Shown: positions 61,885-64,000 of the stretch, in pieces | Position numbering within the stretch: the stretch's first letter is position 1 | Layout of the letters: each line of letters starts with the position of its first letter | DNA from: Seleniivibrio woodruffii | GTDB lineage: Bacteria > Chrysiogenota > Deferribacteres > Deferribacterales > Geovibrionaceae | DNA: 64,000 nucleotides | Assembly: GCF_004339245.1 (NCBI RefSeq) | Contig: NZ_SMGG01000003.1 | Span: 275,106-339,105, forward strand | Direction of reading: 5' to 3' | Translations under genes and position numbers: made by a program | The notes under the pieces: model-generated | Database searches by the model: none | What the model was told of the DNA's origin: nothing | Seen by the model: only the letters and a program-made list of their open reading frames with translations

Positions 61885-64000
61885 CAGACGGCGAGTCTCC
61901 TTGCTATGGCGGGTTTAGGGGTTTCTGAATCCGGCTTCTGCATGAAAAGGTCTTCAAGCACTCTATCCCAGTTGAAATGTTCCAGAACACGTTCACGGGC
62001 GCTTCTGCCGAACTGCCTGTATTCGGCTATGTCCGACTGCCAGAGTTCTATCATATGTGTGATTTTCTGTGTCCAGTCCACATAGTCACTGGCCTTTGCA
62101 ACAAAACCTGTGACCCTGTCCTCGATTATCTCTTTGGGGCCGCCCATGTCCGAGACTATGGCGGGAATGCCGCATGCCTGAGATTCCAGAACCACCATGC
62201 CGAATGTGTCGGTGTTGCTGGGGAAAACGAAAAGATCGCTCTGAGCATACACCTCCGGCATTTTCGAATGGTCTATCTCGCCTTTGATGATAACGTTGTC
62301 CCTGTCCTTTGCAAAGGCTTCCACTCTTGGGCTGTAGGGGCCGTGTCCTGCGACTATCAGGCGCAGTTTGTACTTCTGCTCCAGCTCGGCAAAGAGGTTC
62401 AGCAGAAAGTCTATGTTTTTGTCCTGTGAAACCCTTCCGGCGTAGCACAGGGTGAATACGTTGTCAGGCCGCTTGTCCATGGGGCAGAACAGACGTGCGT
62501 CTATCCCCCGCCTGAATACAGACATCTTGCTCCTGCTTATTCCTCTCTCTTCGAGATAGTCGAGGTACTGAGCTGATGTTGTCTTAAGCTCGGTGACGCT
62601 GTCGAAGAACCATCTGGTATAGGCCTCAACAAGGTTCGTCAGCGAGTCGTTATGGGTTATCTCTTTTGCCTCTTTGGTGAAGTCGGTGTGGTAGATGCCT
62701 GTGGATTTCACAGACAGAAGCCTCGAGGCGAGTAACCCTAAAAGTCCCACAGGACCGGGCGTAGATATAAAAACCTCGTCCGGTTCAAAGTCGTAAATTT
62801 CTTCAAGGGCACGGATCACCGAGGGCACTTTGACGGTGATCTTTTCGTAATAAGGAAGTTTGAAGCTCTCTATGGGTGTCAGGTTTATGAGGTTCGGAGG
62901 GAGCCGGTGGTCTATCTCCTCCGGAGTGAGGCACGAGACTATTTTCAGATCATACCCTTTGTCGTGCGCCATTTTGCCGATGGTGCGCAGGGTTACGGAT
63001 ACTCCGTTCAGATCGTTTATTGTGTCTGTGAACCAGAGTATGCGCTTGCGGACGGGTGCCGAGCCGTAGCTGTAGCTCTCGTTGAGGCTGTTGATTAGCT
63101 CCCTGTCCTTGTAGATCTGCCTGAAGGAGCTGAAAAACGGTATGGAGAGGAAGATTGCCGGAAGAGCGGTTGTAACACTCTTGTAGATATCCTCCATGTT
63201 TATCTTCTCTATGTCCTTTGACATGTGGGAGATCATCATGCGGAAATATTCATCGGATATATCAGAGGCCTTGTGGTAGACCTTGTTCAGCTTGCGCTCT
63301 ATGTTGATGAAAGACTCGTTCTGCATCTCCTGAATAAGCTCCACTATAAGCTGATTTATCCTGCCGGGATTCTTCATTTTGAAGCCTTTCAGCTTTATGC
63401 GCTCCATCAGGGAAGGTTTATCCTGTTCGAAGATGTAGTTGGTTATCTTGCTGAACAGGCCGCCCGCAAAATTAACGCTGTTCTTTGTGCGGCTGAAATC
63501 GTGGGCTATCTTGTAGACTGTGAAGGCGAGAGAGTGGAAATCGCTGTATCGCCCTGCATGGCGGCACTCTTTGTGGCGGATGCTTTCAACAAACTCCTGC
63601 GGGGTCGCCGCTCTGGCGAGGGTGTAGGTTTTGCCGAGGAAAAGCCCTGCGTGGTCGTCGGAACCTGCCGTGAAACCCTTTATCCATGGCGTATCGCTGA
63701 ACGGCTCTATGCGGTAGCGGGAATAGAGGTTCTCCAGTGCCAGCGGAGTGAGGCTTTCAAGTGTTTTGACCCATGTGGTGTTGTGGAGCTTGCCCCGTCC
63801 GCCGTTTATACCTTCGAACACGTCGAACAGAAGCATCAGCTTCTCAAGATGGTGCAGAGCCAGCCTGCCGTTAACGCTGAAAGTGGCGTGCGCCACCGAA
63901 TAGGCGAGTTTTTGTTCCTTTATGTAGTCGCGGAACTGATAAATGTCCCGTCTGACCTTCTGAATCATGTCGAACTGTTTATGGTTCAGGCCATAGACCA
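61884..64000 (-). CDS. PHP domain-glycosyltransferase (GT4) fusion, 5' end outside window
   Basis: At least 704 aa; the frame continues through the right edge (no stop, VYGLNHKQFD before the first in-window ATG at 63968), so the N-terminus is missing. Left part (up to about residue 270 from that ATG): C-terminal half of a PHP-type hydrolase domain (SVAHATFSVNGRL, FDVFEGINGGRGK, GFTAGSDDHAG) and a helical stretch. Right part: GT4-type glycosyltransferase with FTDTINDLNGVSVTLRTIG, YAGRVSQDKNIDFLL, and SNTDTFGMVVLESQACG. Adds a sugar to an unknown acceptor. Cotranscribed with the radical SAM gene (1-bp overlap). Confidence 0.85.
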   Translation of the reverse strand, partial: VYGLNHKQFDMIQKVRRDIYQFRDYIKEQKLAYSVAHATFSVNGRLALHHLEKLMLLFDVFEGINGGRGKLHNTTWVKTLESLTPLALENLYSRYRIEPFSDTPWIKGFTAGSDDHAGLFLGKTYTLARAATPQEFVESIRHKECRHAGRYSDFHSLAFTVYKIAHDFSRTKNSVNFAGGLFSKITNYIFEQDKPSLMERIKLKGFKMKNPGRINQLIVELIQEMQNESFINIERKLNKVYHKASDISDEYFRMMISHMSKDIEKINMEDIYKSVTTALPAIFLSIPFFSSFRQIYKDRELINSLNESYSYGSAPVRKRILWFTDTINDLNGVSVTLRTIGKMAHDKGYDLKIVSCLTPEEIDHRLPPNLINLTPIESFKLPYYEKITVKVPSVIRALEEIYDFEPDEVFISTPGPVGLLGLLASRLLSVKSTGIYHTDFTKEAKEITHNDSLTNLVEAYTRWFFDSVTELKTTSAQYLDYLEERGISRSKMSVFRRGIDARLFCPMDKRPDNVFTLCYAGRVSQDKNIDFLLNLFAELEQKYKLRLIVAGHGPYSPRVEAFAKDRDNVIIKGEIDHSKMPEVYAQSDLFVFPSNTDTFGMVVLESQACGIPAIVSDMGGPKEIIEDRVTGFVAKASDYVDWTQKITHMIELWQSDIAEYRQFGRSARERVLEHFNWDRVLEDLFMQKPDSETPKPAIARRLAV

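Noticed and set aside
1-64000. tRNA, rRNA, CRISPR arrays, transposases, prophage
   Set aside because: Looked for T-loop motifs, repeat-spacer arrays and transposase signatures by eye; none seen, though a tool scan was not possible.

Overview
The window is origin-proximal chromosome of a Gram-negative, probably anaerobic or microaerophilic, curved bacterium. Signs of this are a 3' gyrA fragment followed by folD, mnmE, mnmG and rsmG, a perfect parS site and DnaA box between mnmE and mnmG, parAB further on, outer-membrane-type lipoproteins, a HypF hydrogenase maturation factor, Pta/AckA, and a Csd4/Csd6-like peptidoglycan-trimming pair. My best guess is the phylum Deferribacterota (Geovibrio/Denitrovibrio/Seleniivibrio-like); this is inference from gene content and protein flavour, not from a marker search. 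No rRNA, tRNA, CRISPR array, transposase or prophage was seen. The region is almost entirely housekeeping, tightly packed, with many 1-4 nt stop/start overlaps.

Layout. 1-7.3 kb (+): gyrA (5' end outside), folD, mnmE, [DnaA box + parS], mnmG, rsmG and a secreted LpoA-like protein. 7.3-14.2 kb: DUF362 ferredoxin (-) divergent from an EAL-HDOD protein, then an IclR regulator, a hybrid PAS histidine kinase and a receiver-PAS-GGDEF protein (+). 14.2-19.3 kb (-): an aminotransferase with a structured leader, and the argH-lipoprotein-der operon. 19.5-20 kb (+): small FUSC-like membrane protein. 20-24.9 kb (-): the hrcA-grpE-dnaK-dnaJ heat-shock operon with a perfect CIRCE operator and a sigma70 promoter. 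24.9-31 kb: sirtuin and DUF2917 (-), a divergent MocR-type regulator (+), then murI, a polytopic membrane protein and an SRPBCC-epimerase fusion (-).

31-38.9 kb (+): a possible 34-codon small ORF, pta-ackA, a gene-poor 0.48 kb stretch with repeats, ruvB-radA-fabI, and a zinc/manganese-type ABC pair. 38.9-39.9 kb (-): GAF-GGDEF. 40.1-46.6 kb (+): one unbroken run parA-parB-bactofilin-tpiA-secG-oppA-oppB-oppC. 46.6-52.9 kb (-): REC-HDOD, then hypF-trkH-trkA (transcribed trkA to hypF). 53-57.5 kb (+): m5C RNA methyltransferase, Csd6-like L,D-transpeptidase-fold protein, Csd4-like M14 carboxypeptidase, acylphosphatase. 57.6-60.5 kb (+): TPP riboswitch with terminator, thiC-thiE-thiL. 60.6-64 kb (-): radical SAM protein and a PHP-glycosyltransferase fusion running off the right edge.

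Themes. (i) Chromosome segregation and shape: parS, parAB, a bactofilin translationally coupled to parB, and Csd4/Csd6-like trimming enzymes together suggest a module for curved-cell shape linked to the nucleoid. (ii) Signalling: two GGDEF proteins, an EAL-HDOD and a REC-HDOD protein, two of them with the receiver phospho-Asp replaced by Glu. (iii) Well-resolved regulation: CIRCE/HrcA, TPP riboswitch, repeated boxes upstream of MocR.
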